NCBI RefSeq assembly: GCF_000384035.1 | Contig: NZ_KB913024.1 | Coordinates: 1,707,087-1,771,086, forward strand | Source of the DNA: Actinopolyspora mortivallis DSM 44261 | GTDB taxonomy: Bacteria > Actinomycetota > Actinomycetes > Mycobacteriales > Pseudonocardiaceae | DNA length: 64,000 nucleotides | Direction: 5' to 3' | Part shown: positions 39,822-48,103 of the stretch, one piece after another | Layout: each line of letters opens with the position of its first letter | Position numbering within the stretch: the stretch's first letter is position 1 | The notes under the pieces: model-generated | Told to the model about the DNA's origin: nothing | Seen by the model: the letters and a program-made list of their open reading frames with translations, nothing else | The model's database searches: none | Translations under genes and position numbers: made by a program

Positions 39822-40056
39822 CGCCGGTGGAACCACCACCGCGCCGCCGCTACGCCGAGGGAGATCCGCGGGCTCCGGTGCTGCTGTTGCCGCACGGCAC
39901 CGGGGGAACCCCGGAGGACATCGCGGTGTTGGGACGTGAACCGGACCCGACGGCGACGCTGCTGGCTCCGGCGAGCAGGGGTTCGGGAACGGAGTGGCCC
40001 GGTGGTTCCGCAGACACGCGGCCTTCCGTACGAACGGAGCCGAGGTGACCTCGTAA
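39818..40056 (+). pseudogene. Decayed MhqD-like carboxylesterase, frameshifted and truncated
   Basis: From GTG 39818, overlapping the dioxygenase stop, the frame reads the first strand and oxyanion region of an MhqD/YodD-type alpha/beta hydrolase (APVLLLPHGTGGTPEDIAVL, then ATLLAPASRGSG). Homology is then lost and the frame ends at 40048. Adding one G to the GGG run at about 39985-39987 restores the family sequence SGNGVARWFRRHAAFRTNGAE, which stops at a TAA at 40054-40056. The remaining two-thirds of the enzyme, including the Ser nucleophile, Asp and His, are absent. MhqD normally follows MhqO, so this is a remnant of a once complete module. A sequencing error could explain the shift but not the missing C-terminus. 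Confidence 0.75.
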
Positions 40057-40148
40057 ACGGCATCCCGGAGGCCACGGGATCCCCCGGAGTCGCCGCGCGA
40101 GGCCGCCCGGTGCCTACGGAGGACAACGGGCCGATCCGGAGACGGTCG

Positions 40149-41348
40149 TCACCGTCCCCGGGCCCGCAGCAGTGATCTCTTGGCGCGACGGTACAGCGTC
40201 AGGGCAGCCCGCGACAGCGGATGCTGCTCGCACAGGTGGACCAGGCTCCGCCGGACGCCGACCGGGGCGGGTTGCTGCGGCTGAGGCGGCGGAGGAGCCG
40301 GTTCGCTCCGCGGCGGGTCGTACACCAGCTCGGCGAGTATTTCGACCGCCACCTCGGTGGTCTCCTCCGGATCGGCGTGGTCGGGATGGGACCCGGATGC
40401 GGCCGTTTCCGTGGCTGGACGAAGTTCGGCCAGGTCACCGACGACGTGGTAGTCGCTCCCACCGAGTTCGGCGATGATCCGTTCGGCCTGCTCGTCCAGC
40501 CACTGGCGGTGTTGCTCCGGAACCTCGATGGGGGTGCGTGGTTTCCTGCTGCCGAGCAGGTCGGCGGCGATGCGGGACTTGACCAGTTCGTCGTGGCGTC
40601 CCCAGCTGACGCGTCCCTCCAGTCGCTGGTTCAGTCGGCGGAGTACCTCGGTCTCGGCGACCCCGAGTGAACGGTTCGGTCTGCTGACCCGGGTGTCGAA
40701 CGCCTGCGGGTCGACACCGATCAGTTCGGCGAACCGGTACCAGACCGTGTCCGGGTCGTTCCCCTTCGGGGGGACGGTCACGACGTGGACTCGCTCGGGA
40801 GGAAGGCGCGCGGCCCACCGGGACAGGATCGCCGGGGTGTCCTGCCGGGGCCAGAAAAGCTCACTGAGCGGGTTCGTCTCGGAAGCCGTCCCCCGGATCC
40901 CGGAGACGAAATCCTCGAATGTGAGTGTGTGTCGATTTTTGACGTCCTCCTGCCACACGGCGGGCAGCTGCCGTAACAGATCCCGTGCCGTGCACACCAG
41001 ATGAACCTCGGCGAAGGAGAGATCCCGCATGGCACGTTCGACCTGTTCCGGGGTGGCCGTGCAGAACAGCTCGTGGGAAATGACCACGGTTCCGGGCCAG
41101 GCCGCGGCCTCCTCGACGAGAGCGTTCCATGCCCGCGGAACGTTCTCGTCGAACCAGTCGTGCTGGAACTGCTTTTCCTGCAGGTCCATGGCGGCGTGGA
41201 AGTGCGAGTCGGGACGTTTCCCCGGGTAGAGCACCCCCGAGTGCCGCAGGTCGGTCCGGTTGTTCCAGAGAATCTCCTGCAGATACGTCGTTCCGGTCTT
41301 GGGGGAACCGACGTGGAGGTAGACCCGTGTGGGGGCGCCGGTGCTCAT
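40149..41348 (-). CDS. Sulfotransferase family protein
   Basis: This 399-residue protein probably transfers sulfate from PAPS. The 5'-phosphosulfate-binding loop is HVGSPKTGTTYLQEIL near residues 13-28. The 3'-phosphate region is plausible around VVISHELFCTATPEQ and VHLVCTARDLLRQLP, where the conserved Arg follows a strand. It lacks a signal peptide. The C-terminal 60 residues include a Pro-rich linker (APPPPQPQQPAP) and a basic tail. ATG 41348 has GGAGAAG upstream, and an ORF extension to 41411 was rejected. The substrate is unknown. The APS kinase gene is divergent from it, which supports a PAPS-dependent role. Confidence 0.8.
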   Translation of the reverse strand: MSTGAPTRVYLHVGSPKTGTTYLQEILWNNRTDLRHSGVLYPGKRPDSHFHAAMDLQEKQFQHDWFDENVPRAWNALVEEAAAWPGTVVISHELFCTATPEQVERAMRDLSFAEVHLVCTARDLLRQLPAVWQEDVKNRHTLTFEDFVSGIRGTASETNPLSELFWPRQDTPAILSRWAARLPPERVHVVTVPPKGNDPDTVWYRFAELIGVDPQAFDTRVSRPNRSLGVAETEVLRRLNQRLEGRVSWGRHDELVKSRIAADLLGSRKPRTPIEVPEQHRQWLDEQAERIIAELGGSDYHVVGDLAELRPATETAASGSHPDHADPEETTEVAVEILAELVYDPPRSEPAPPPPQPQQPAPVGVRRSLVHLCEQHPLSRAALTLYRRAKRSLLRARGR

Positions 41349-41603
41349 CGCTTCTCCAGTCGCTGACGATATCGGGAAGGGAACTCGAAATCGAGCAAGA
41401 CACCCTAGCAAGATGCCGGGGAAACACCGGTGACGGAGGGGAGTTCCCCTTCGTGCCTCGGGTATGGCCTAATTCCCGCGAAAGGATGAACAGAAGTGTC
41501 GCTGCTCTGTAGGGTGGTGGACACCGCACGTGCTGGCCGGGGCTTTCGAGGCGATCACATCATGGCTTCCGGCTCAGTGCCGTTCGACGGGAAGGGACAG
41601 GCG
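41349..41603. other. Divergent intergenic region between sulfotransferase and cysC
   Basis: These 255 bases should contain both promoters. No tRNA, repeat or strong dyad was seen. An in-frame ATG at 41562 with GAGG upstream is an alternative start for cysC and would place part of this region inside the gene. Confidence 0.4.
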
Positions 41604-42176
41604 ATGGAGCTCGCGGGGGCCACGCTCTGGCTGACCGGTCTGCCGGGGTCGGGCAAGTCCACGATCGCTGAGGTGACGGCGGAGGAGCTGTTCCGTCGGG
41701 GCGCGCGCGTGGAGGTGCTCGACGGGGATCGCCTGCGGACTAACCTCTCCGCGGATCTCGGGTTCAGCATGGCCGACCGCAACGAGCACGTCCGACGCAC
41801 CGGTTTCGTCGCCCAGTTGCTGGCCGCGCACGGTGTCACGGTGCTCGTGCCCGTGATCGCCCCGTACTCGGCCGCGCGTTCGGCGGTGCGTCGCCAGCAC
41901 GAGGCCGCGGGGTGTCCGTACTTCGAGATCCACGTGGCGACTCCGCTCACCGAGTGCATGCGTCGTGACCCGAAGGGGCTCTACGGACGCGCGGCCGCCG
42001 GAGAGCTCTCCGGACTCACCGGCTACGACGCCGAGTACCAGGAGCCGGTGGAGCCCGAGCTGCGGGTGGACACCACCAGCACCGACATCCTGACGGCACG
42101 GGACGAGGTGCTGGCTCTGCTGTCCGGTGACCGGGGCCCACACGAACGGGGGAACAGAGCGGTCGAGTACGACTGA
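41604..42176 (+). CDS. cysC: Adenylylsulfate (APS) kinase
   Basis: It phosphorylates APS to PAPS, the sulfate donor. The 190-residue protein has the P-loop TGLPGSGKSTIAE (about residues 11-23), the EVLDGDRLRTNLSADLGFSMADRNEHVRR stretch characteristic of APS kinases, VPVIAPYSAARSAVR, and [26 protein letters not shown] 41604 has GGAAGGGA upstream and gives the usual N-terminus. ATG 41562 would add 14 residues. No cysD or cysN is nearby, so APS must come from elsewhere. A strong terminator follows. Confidence 0.93.
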   Translation: MELAGATLWLTGLPGSGKSTIAEVTAEELFRRGARVEVLDGDRLRTNLSADLGFSMADRNEHVRRTGFVAQLLAAHGVTVLVPVIAPYSAARSAVRRQHEAAGCPYFEIHVATPLTECMRRDPKGLYGRAAAGELSGLTGYDAEYQEPVEPELRVDTTSTDILTARDEVLALLSGDRGPHERGNRAVEYD

Positions 42177-42234
42177 GTGTTCCTCGCGAAACGGACTTCG
42201 GAGCGCCGACTCACGACGCGTCCGCGTTCTCGAT

Positions 42235-42265
42235 GGCCCGGCGACGGTGTTCGCCGGGCCTTTTT
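42235..42265 (+). terminator. Rho-independent terminator of cysC
   Basis: A perfect 10-bp stem GGCCCGGCGA/TCGCCGGGCC with a 6-base loop is followed by TTTTT. Confidence 0.9.
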
Positions 42266-42292
42266 CGTGTCCGGGGGCGGCGGAGCTCGGTG

Positions 42293-42352
42293 TTGACCGG
42301 AGCGGAGTAGCGGTTTACGTTCGCATAAAGCACGTACGTTCTCTCAGCGAAC
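42293..42352 (+). promoter_or_regulatory. Promoter and PcaR operator of the pca operon
   Basis: TTGACC (42293-42298) and TACGTT (42316-42321) are spaced by 17 bases, which is the best vegetative promoter in the window. Overlapping and following the -10 is GTTCGCATAAAGCAC (42319-42333), close to the PcaR box GTTCGATAATCGCAC known from Pseudomonas and matching 10 of 15 positions. A second half GCGAAC at 42347-42352 makes an inverted repeat with GTTCGC. The IclR-type PcaR encoded at the end of the operon is the natural ligand. Confidence 0.65.
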
Positions 42353-42403
42353 AAACCAGGGTACGTGTCGACACCGTGCGAAGACCGCGGAACGGAGTGG
42401 CCA

Positions 42404-43225
42404 GTGGCACGCATTCTGCAGCTCGACACGGCCGTGGCCGAGCTCGTCAACGATGGGGACACCGTCGCCTTGGAAGGGTTCACCCATCTCATTCCGGTCG
42501 CGGCGGGACACCAGATCATCCGCGCGCGGCGCAGGAACCTGACCCTCGTCCGGATGACCCCCGACGTGATCTACGACCAGATGATCGGCGCCGGATGCGC
42601 GGACAAACTGGTGTTCTCCTGGGGCGGCAACCCCGGAGTGGGGTCGTTGCACCGGTTCCGGGACGCCATCCAGCACTCCTGGCCCGTTCCGCTGGAGATC
42701 GAGGAACACAGCCACGCGGGGATGGCCAACCGCTATGTGGCGGGCGCCTCCGGGCTGCCGTTCGCCGTGCTGCGGGGCTACGCCGGAACCGATCTTCCGG
42801 AGCACACCGAGACCATCAGTACGGTGCGCTGTCCCTTCACCGGGCAGGAACTGGCCGCCGTGGCCGCGCTCAACCCCGACGTGGGCGTCATTCACGCCCA
42901 GCGGGCGGACCGGGCGGGAAACGTGCAGCTGTGGGGGATATCCGGAGTACAGAAGGAGGCGGTGCTCGCCTCCAGGAGATCGTTGGTGACCGTGGAGGAG
43001 GTCGTCGAACGGCTGCCGGAACAGCCCGGCGCCGTGGTGATCCCCGGCTGGGCGGTCACCGCCGTGTCCGAGGTCCCGGGCGGGGCCCGTCCTTCCTACG
43101 CCCAGGGGTATTACGAGAGGGACAACGGCTACTACCAGGACTGGGACGCGATCAGCAGGGACCGGGACCGGTTCCTGGAGTGGCTGGAGACCGAGATCCA
43201 CGGTGCGGAGAGGAGCCCACGATGA
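42404..43225 (+). CDS. pcaI: 3-oxoadipate CoA-transferase subunit A
   Basis: It moves CoA from succinyl-CoA to 3-oxoadipate together with PcaJ, the penultimate step of the beta-ketoadipate pathway. The 273-residue protein has the class I CoA-transferase alpha fold (VNDGDTVALEGFTHLIPVAAGHQIIRARRRNLTLVRMTPD; GANPGVGS-type glycine loop here GGNPGVGSLHRF). GTG 42404 follows GGAG. An in-frame upstream GTG would add 13 residues that overlap the operator region. The stop overlaps pcaJ by 4 bases. This is the first gene of an eight-gene operon. Confidence 0.9.
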   Translation: MARILQLDTAVAELVNDGDTVALEGFTHLIPVAAGHQIIRARRRNLTLVRMTPDVIYDQMIGAGCADKLVFSWGGNPGVGSLHRFRDAIQHSWPVPLEIEEHSHAGMANRYVAGASGLPFAVLRGYAGTDLPEHTETISTVRCPFTGQELAAVAALNPDVGVIHAQRADRAGNVQLWGISGVQKEAVLASRRSLVTVEEVVERLPEQPGAVVIPGWAVTAVSEVPGGARPSYAQGYYERDNGYYQDWDAISRDRDRFLEWLETEIHGAERSPR

Positions 43226-44022
43226 GCGGTCCGCGACCCGAGTCCGCGACGGGGGCGGAGTTCAGTTCGGACGAGATGATGACGGTGGCCGCGGCCCGCT
43301 CGTTGTCCGACGAGGCGGTGTGCTTCGTCGGGATCGGGCTGCCCAGCACGGCGGCCAACCTCGCGCGCCGGACACACGCCCCGGGACTGGTGCTGCTCTA
43401 CGAGTCCGGCACGTTGGGAACCCGCCCGGAACGACTTCCCCTGTCCATCGGGGACGGTGTGCTGGCCGAGACGGCCGACGCGGTGGTCGGTGTGCCCGAA
43501 GTGTTCAACTACTGGTTGCAGCCGGGGCGCGTGGACGTCGGCTTCCTCGGCGGGGCCCAGGTGGACCGCTACGGGAACATCAACACCACGGTCATCGGGG
43601 ACGACTACCGTTCCCCCAAGGTCCGGCTGCCCGGTGCCGGGGGCGCGCCGGAGATCGCCGCCTCCTGCAAGGAGGTGCTCATCGTGATGCGCCACAGTCC
43701 CAGGGCGTTCGTCCCCGCCGTGGACTTCGTCACCTCGGTGGGGTACGGCAGGGACGGTCGGGCACGCGACCGACTGGGTCTCTTCGGCAGCGGTCCCGTC
43801 AGGGTGATCACGGACCTCGGTGTGCTCGAACCCGATCCCGAGACCAGGGAGTTGGTGCTGACCCGGCTGGCCCCGAAGGTCGAGGTGGAGCAGGTGCGCG
43901 CGGCCACGGGATGGCCGCTGCGCGTCGCCGAGCGGGTGGAGGTGCAACAGCCCCCCACCGAGAACGAGTTGGGGATCCTGCGGGATCTGAAGGCAACCCT
44001 CGGGAACGGAGAGTCGTCGTGA
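43222..44022 (+). CDS. pcaJ: 3-oxoadipate CoA-transferase subunit B
   Basis: This is the 266-residue beta subunit. The catalytic glutamate lies in LLYESGTLGTRP (about residues 57-68), which forms the CoA thioester intermediate. Family segments FVGIGLPSTAANLAR and GGAQVDRYGNINTTVIGD are present. ATG 43222 has AGGAG upstream and overlaps the pcaI stop. The stop overlaps the pcaF start. Confidence 0.9.
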   Translation: MSGPRPESATGAEFSSDEMMTVAAARSLSDEAVCFVGIGLPSTAANLARRTHAPGLVLLYESGTLGTRPERLPLSIGDGVLAETADAVVGVPEVFNYWLQPGRVDVGFLGGAQVDRYGNINTTVIGDDYRSPKVRLPGAGGAPEIAASCKEVLIVMRHSPRAFVPAVDFVTSVGYGRDGRARDRLGLFGSGPVRVITDLGVLEPDPETRELVLTRLAPKVEVEQVRAATGWPLRVAERVEVQQPPTENELGILRDLKATLGNGESS

Positions 44023-45200
44023 GCAACGAAGTGTACGTACTCGACGCGGTGCGCACCCCGGTGGGGCGTTACGGAAAGGGACTCGCCGAGGTCCGCCCCG
44101 ACGACCTCGCCGCGCACACGGTCAGGGAGCTCGTACGACGCCACCCCGAGCTGGACCCGGAACAGCTGTGTGACGTGCTGTTCGGTGACGCCAACGGCGC
44201 CGGTGAGGACAACCGCAACGTGGCGCGGATGGCCGTACTGCTGGCCGGGTTGCCCACCAGCGTGCCGGGAGCGACGGTGAACCGGCTCTGCGGTTCGGGT
44301 CTCGAGGCGGTCATCGAGGGAAGCCGTCTGGTGCAGACCGGTGACGGGGAGCTGGTGCTCGCGGGCGGGGTCGAGTCGATGAGTCGTGCCCCCTGGGTGC
44401 TGCCCAAACCCGGTCACGCCTATCCCCGCGGACACGAGACCCTGCACTCCACGACGCTGGGCTGGCGGATGGTCAACCCCCGGATGCCGGAGAGATGGAC
44501 CGTGTCGCTGGGGGAGAGCGCGGACCTGCTCGCCGAGAGTTACGGGATCGACCGCTCCGCGCAGGACACCTTCGCGGTACGCAGCCACGAGAAGGCGGAC
44601 GCCGCCTGGCGGAACGGGCTGTTCGCCGACGAGGTGGTTCCGGTCCCCGGTACGGACCTCACCCGGGACGAGGGGATCCGCGCGGACACGTCACTGGAGA
44701 AACTCGGCGGGCTGTCCCCGGTGTTCCGTTCCGGAGGCACGGTGACCGCGGGCAACGCCTCGCCGATGAACGACGGGGCCGCCGCCGTGCTGCTCGGCAG
44801 CGCGCGCGGAGCGGAGCTGGCCGGTGCCGAACCGTTGGCGAGGATCGTGAGCAGGGCCTCCTGCGCCGTCGACCCCGACGTGTTCGGGATCGGCCCGGTG
44901 GAGGCCGCCCGTACCGCCCTACGGCGTGCCGGGATCGGATGGGGCGAGCTGGATGCGGTCGAACTGAACGAGGCCTTCGCGGCCCAGTCGTTGGCCTGCC
45001 TGGCCGAGTGGCCCGACCTCGACCCGGAGATCGTCAACCAGCAGGGCGGGGCGATCGCACTCGGCCATCCGCTCGGCGCGTCGGGCGCGCGGATCCTGAC
45101 GACCCTGGCCCACCAACTGCACCGCCGCGGAGGCGGATGGGGGCTCGCCGCGATCTGTATCGGTGTGGGGCAGGGCCTGGCCGTGGTGCTGCACGCCTGA
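44019..45200 (+). CDS. pcaF: 3-oxoadipyl-CoA thiolase
   Basis: It cleaves 3-oxoadipyl-CoA to succinyl-CoA and acetyl-CoA, the last pathway step. This 393-residue thiolase has the acyl-enzyme cysteine Cys91 (NRLCGSGLEAV), the GGVESMSRAPW motif, NEAFAAQSLAC, the catalytic GHPLGASGARIL and the second cysteine in AICIGVGQG. The GTG start overlaps the pcaJ stop by 4 bases. Confidence 0.93.
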   Translation: MSNEVYVLDAVRTPVGRYGKGLAEVRPDDLAAHTVRELVRRHPELDPEQLCDVLFGDANGAGEDNRNVARMAVLLAGLPTSVPGATVNRLCGSGLEAVIEGSRLVQTGDGELVLAGGVESMSRAPWVLPKPGHAYPRGHETLHSTTLGWRMVNPRMPERWTVSLGESADLLAESYGIDRSAQDTFAVRSHEKADAAWRNGLFADEVVPVPGTDLTRDEGIRADTSLEKLGGLSPVFRSGGTVTAGNASPMNDGAAAVLLGSARGAELAGAEPLARIVSRASCAVDPDVFGIGPVEAARTALRRAGIGWGELDAVELNEAFAAQSLACLAEWPDLDPEIVNQQGGAIALGHPLGASGARILTTLAHQLHRRGGGWGLAAICIGVGQGLAVVLHA

Positions 45201-45294
45201 CCGGGACACACCGACGGGTCCCGTGGAGCCCGGCCTCCGGCGGTCGGCCCGCGATAGGGACCGACCGAGGCAACCTCAGACATCGGAAGTGAAC

Positions 45295-46050
45295 ATGGCC
45301 ACTGACACCAACGGGAAACACACGGACGATCTCGTGCTCCCCACCTACGCGCGGGACGACACCAGTCACCCGGCGCTGCACACCCCCGAGTACCGGTCCA
45401 CGGCACTGCGCAACCCCCAGCGGCCCCTGCACCTGTTGCCGCAGAACCTCACCGAGGTCACCGGTCCGTTGCTGGGGCACGAACGGGTCGGTGAGCACGA
45501 CCACGACCTGACCGTCCAGCACGAGGGCGAACCCCTGGGCGAGCGGATCGTGGTCAGCGGACGGGTGCTCGACTCGGACGGGCGGCCCGTTCCGGACACG
45601 CTGGTCGAGGTGTGGCAGGCCAACGCCGCCGGGCGCTACCGTCACTCCGGCGACCGGCACCCCGCCCCGCTGGACCCGAACTTCTCCGGGGTCGGCCGCT
45701 GTATGACCGACGAGCAGGGCAGGTACCGGTTCGTCACGATCAAACCGGGGGCCTATCCGTGGCGCAACCACGACAACGCCTGGCGACCGGCCCACATCCA
45801 CTTCTCCCTGTTCGGGCGTGCCTTCACACAACGGTTGATCACCCAGATGTACTTTCCGGGGGATCCGCTGTTCTTCCAGGACCCGATCTTCCAGTCGGTG
45901 CGTGACCCGAAGGCGCGCGAGAGGATGATCTGCCGGTTCGATCTGGACAGCACGATTCCGGAGTGGGCGCTGGCCTACCACTTCGACATCGTGCTGCGCG
46001 GCAGCCGGGCGACCCCGTTCGAGAACGAGGACGACGACGATGACGACTGA
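45295..46050 (+). CDS. pcaH: Protocatechuate 3,4-dioxygenase beta subunit
   Basis: This is the iron-bearing subunit of the ring-cleavage enzyme that turns protocatechuate into 3-carboxy-cis,cis-muconate. All four Fe(III) ligands can be placed: Tyr115 (GRYRH), Tyr154 (GAYPW), His167 and His169 (RPAHIHFS). The spacing is identical to Pseudomonas putida Tyr408, Tyr447, His460 and His462. The 251-residue length is normal. The C-terminus is a run of aspartates. A 94-base gap separates it from pcaF. It is followed by pcaG. Confidence 0.95.
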   Translation: MATDTNGKHTDDLVLPTYARDDTSHPALHTPEYRSTALRNPQRPLHLLPQNLTEVTGPLLGHERVGEHDHDLTVQHEGEPLGERIVVSGRVLDSDGRPVPDTLVEVWQANAAGRYRHSGDRHPAPLDPNFSGVGRCMTDEQGRYRFVTIKPGAYPWRNHDNAWRPAHIHFSLFGRAFTQRLITQMYFPGDPLFFQDPIFQSVRDPKARERMICRFDLDSTIPEWALAYHFDIVLRGSRATPFENEDDDDDD

Positions 46051-46152
46051 ACCCGACCGGGCCGAGGCGGCTCCGACGGTGCCCGGTGGCGTGCCGAACC
46101 GCGGGGCACCGCGACCGGCAGACGTCGAGAACGCGAATCCGTGGAGGCGGTC

Positions 46153-46743
46153 ATGACGAACTCCCCGCGTGCCCGGTCCCAGCCGACGCTGGGGACCACC
46201 CCGTCCCAGACGGTGGGGCCCTTCTTCGCCCTCCCGGAGGGGTTGCCGTGGCCGGACGGTCCCGAACTCGTCACGGAGGACACCCCGCACGCCTTCGTGC
46301 TGCGTGGACAGCTGGTCGACGGCGCCGGTGACCCGGTTCCGGACGGACTGATCGAGATCTGGCAGGCCGACGAGCGAGGTCGTTTCGCCCACCCGGACGA
46401 CCCTCGGGGCACGACCACCTCCTTCCGGGGGTTCGGGCGGTGCGCCACCGACCAACAAGGACGGTTCTGGTTCCGCACGGTCCGCCCCGGCGGGCTTCCC
46501 ACACCCCGTGGTGAGTGGGAGGCGCCGCACATCGACGTGACCGTGCTGGCCAGAGGGATGCTCAACCGTCTGGTCACCAGGATCTACTTCCCTGACGAGA
46601 CACGGGCCAACGCCGCGGATCCGGTGCTCGAGGCGGTGGAGGAACGGCGGCGGAAGACGCTGCTCGCCGAACACGACGACACGGGATTCCGGTTCGACAT
46701 CAGATTGCAGGGCGATGACGAGACGGTCTTCTTCGTACTCTGA
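46153..46743 (+). CDS. pcaG: Protocatechuate 3,4-dioxygenase alpha subunit
   Basis: This is the 196-residue partner of PcaH with the same intradiol dioxygenase beta-sandwich but without the iron ligands. Marks are TPSQTVGPFFALP at the N-terminus, VPDGLIEIWQADERGRF, GFGRCATDQQGRFWFRTVRPG and APHIDVTVLARG. GGAGG lies upstream of the ATG. A 102-base gap after pcaH contains no recognisable gene. The 3' end overlaps pcaB by 29 bases if the pcaB start is right. Confidence 0.93.
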   Translation: MTNSPRARSQPTLGTTPSQTVGPFFALPEGLPWPDGPELVTEDTPHAFVLRGQLVDGAGDPVPDGLIEIWQADERGRFAHPDDPRGTTTSFRGFGRCATDQQGRFWFRTVRPGGLPTPRGEWEAPHIDVTVLARGMLNRLVTRIYFPDETRANAADPVLEAVEERRRKTLLAEHDDTGFRFDIRLQGDDETVFFVL

Positions 46744-48103
46744 ACGGGCGGACGGGCTGTTCGGCCCCACCTTCGTCACGGACCGGTTCGCCGAGCGCAC
46801 CGGCCTGCGGGCGTGGCTGGCGGCCATGCTCGACTTCGAGGCGGCGCTGGCGCGGGCGCAGGCCGACACCGGTGTCCTGGACCGGCAGACCGCGGAGCGG
46901 ATCGCCCGGGAGTGCGTGCCGGAGGGCTTCGCCCCGGACTCGATCGCCGCACGCGCGGCCGAGTCCGCCACCCCCGTGATCCCGTTGGTCCGGGACCTGG
47001 CCGAACGGTTGCCTCCGGAGGTGGCTTCCCGGGTGCACTGGGGGGCCACGAGCCAGGACGTCGTGGACACCGCCGCGATGCTGGTGGCGCGGAGGAGTCT
47101 GGACCTGGTGCTGGAGGAGCTGCACGGGGTGGCCGACGAGTGCGCCCGGTTGGGCCGGGAGTACCGCGACACCCTGATGACGGGACGGACCCTGCTGCAA
47201 CAGGCGTTGCCGACCACCTTCGGCAGGAAAGCCGCCGGTTGGCTGACCGGAGTGGTCGAGTCCGCCGAAGCGCTCGCGCGGGTGCGGCGACACCGCCTGG
47301 CCGTGCAGCTGGGAGGTCCGGTCGGTACGTTGGCCACTCTGGGAAACGAGGGGGACCGGGTGGTCTCCGCCCTGGCCGACCGTCTCGGGCTCGCCGAACC
47401 CGTGTTGCCGTGGCACACCGACCGCACGAGAGTCGGGGAACTGGCCTCCGCGCTGGGTACCGTGGCCGGAACACTCGGCAAGATCGCCGTCGACGTCGAA
47501 CTGGGGGCCCAGACCGAACTGGGAGAACTCGCCGAGGGGAATCCCGGGGGATCCTCCGCGATGCCGCACAAGCGCAACCCGGTCCGCGCCGTGCGCGTGA
47601 CCGCCGCCACGCGACGGGTGCCCGGTCTGGTCGCCACCCTGCTCGGCGCCATGCCGCAGGAACACGAGCGGGGGGTGGGAAGCTGGCAGTCCGAGTGGGA
47701 ACCCTTCACCGACCTGCTGCGACTGACCGGCTCGGCGGCCACCCTCACCCGCGAGCTCCTGGCCGAGCTGCGGGTGGACACCACCGCGATGCGCACCAAC
47801 CTGGATCTCACCGGGGGCGCCCTGCTGTCCGAGCGAGTCTCGACGGAGCTCGCTCCACATCTGGGGGCACGGCGTTCCGAGCGCCTGGTGAGCGAACTCG
47901 CGGGCAGGGCGCGGGGCAACGCGGGCGGTCTGCGTGCCGAACTGCTCGACGATCCCACGGTGCGTTCGGTGCTGTCCCAGGAGCGGGTGACCGAGCTGAC
48001 CGACCCGGGGGGCTACCTGGGCTCCTCCGAGCGGTTCCTGGGACGCGCTCTGGAGGCCTACACACGTTGGAAGGAGACGACCACCGGTGATCCCGGACTA
48101 TGA
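46715..48103 (+). CDS. pcaB: 3-carboxy-cis,cis-muconate cycloisomerase
   Basis: It lactonises 3-carboxymuconate to 4-carboxymuconolactone. The 462-residue protein belongs to the fumarase/aspartase superfamily and shows the signature GGSSAMPHKRNPVRA near residue 280, the HWGATSQDVVDTA motif and TLLQQALPTTFG. ATG 46715 lies inside the 3' end of pcaG, and no better start is present downstream before the conserved GLFGPTFVTDRF. The stop overlaps pcaL by 17 bases. Confidence 0.92.
   Translation: MTRRSSSYSERADGLFGPTFVTDRFAERTGLRAWLAAMLDFEAALARAQADTGVLDRQTAERIARECVPEGFAPDSIAARAAESATPVIPLVRDLAERLPPEVASRVHWGATSQDVVDTAAMLVARRSLDLVLEELHGVADECARLGREYRDTLMTGRTLLQQALPTTFGRKAAGWLTGVVESAEALARVRRHRLAVQLGGPVGTLATLGNEGDRVVSALADRLGLAEPVLPWHTDRTRVGELASALGTVAGTLGKIAVDVELGAQTELGELAEGNPGGSSAMPHKRNPVRAVRVTAATRRVPGLVATLLGAMPQEHERGVGSWQSEWEPFTDLLRLTGSAATLTRELLAELRVDTTAMRTNLDLTGGALLSERVSTELAPHLGARRSERLVSELAGRARGNAGGLRAELLDDPTVRSVLSQERVTELTDPGGYLGSSERFLGRALEAYTRWKETTTGDPGL

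Noticed and set aside
40172-40670. Open frames on the + strand opposite the 3' end of the sulfotransferase gene
   Set aside because: They are shadows of the sulfotransferase and do not continue the esterase homology lost at 40056.
45034-47958. A long open frame (about 974 codons) on the minus strand opposite pcaF, pcaH, pcaG and pcaB
   Set aside because: It spans several real genes antisense, has biased Arg/Ser composition, and has no ribosome binding site or domain.
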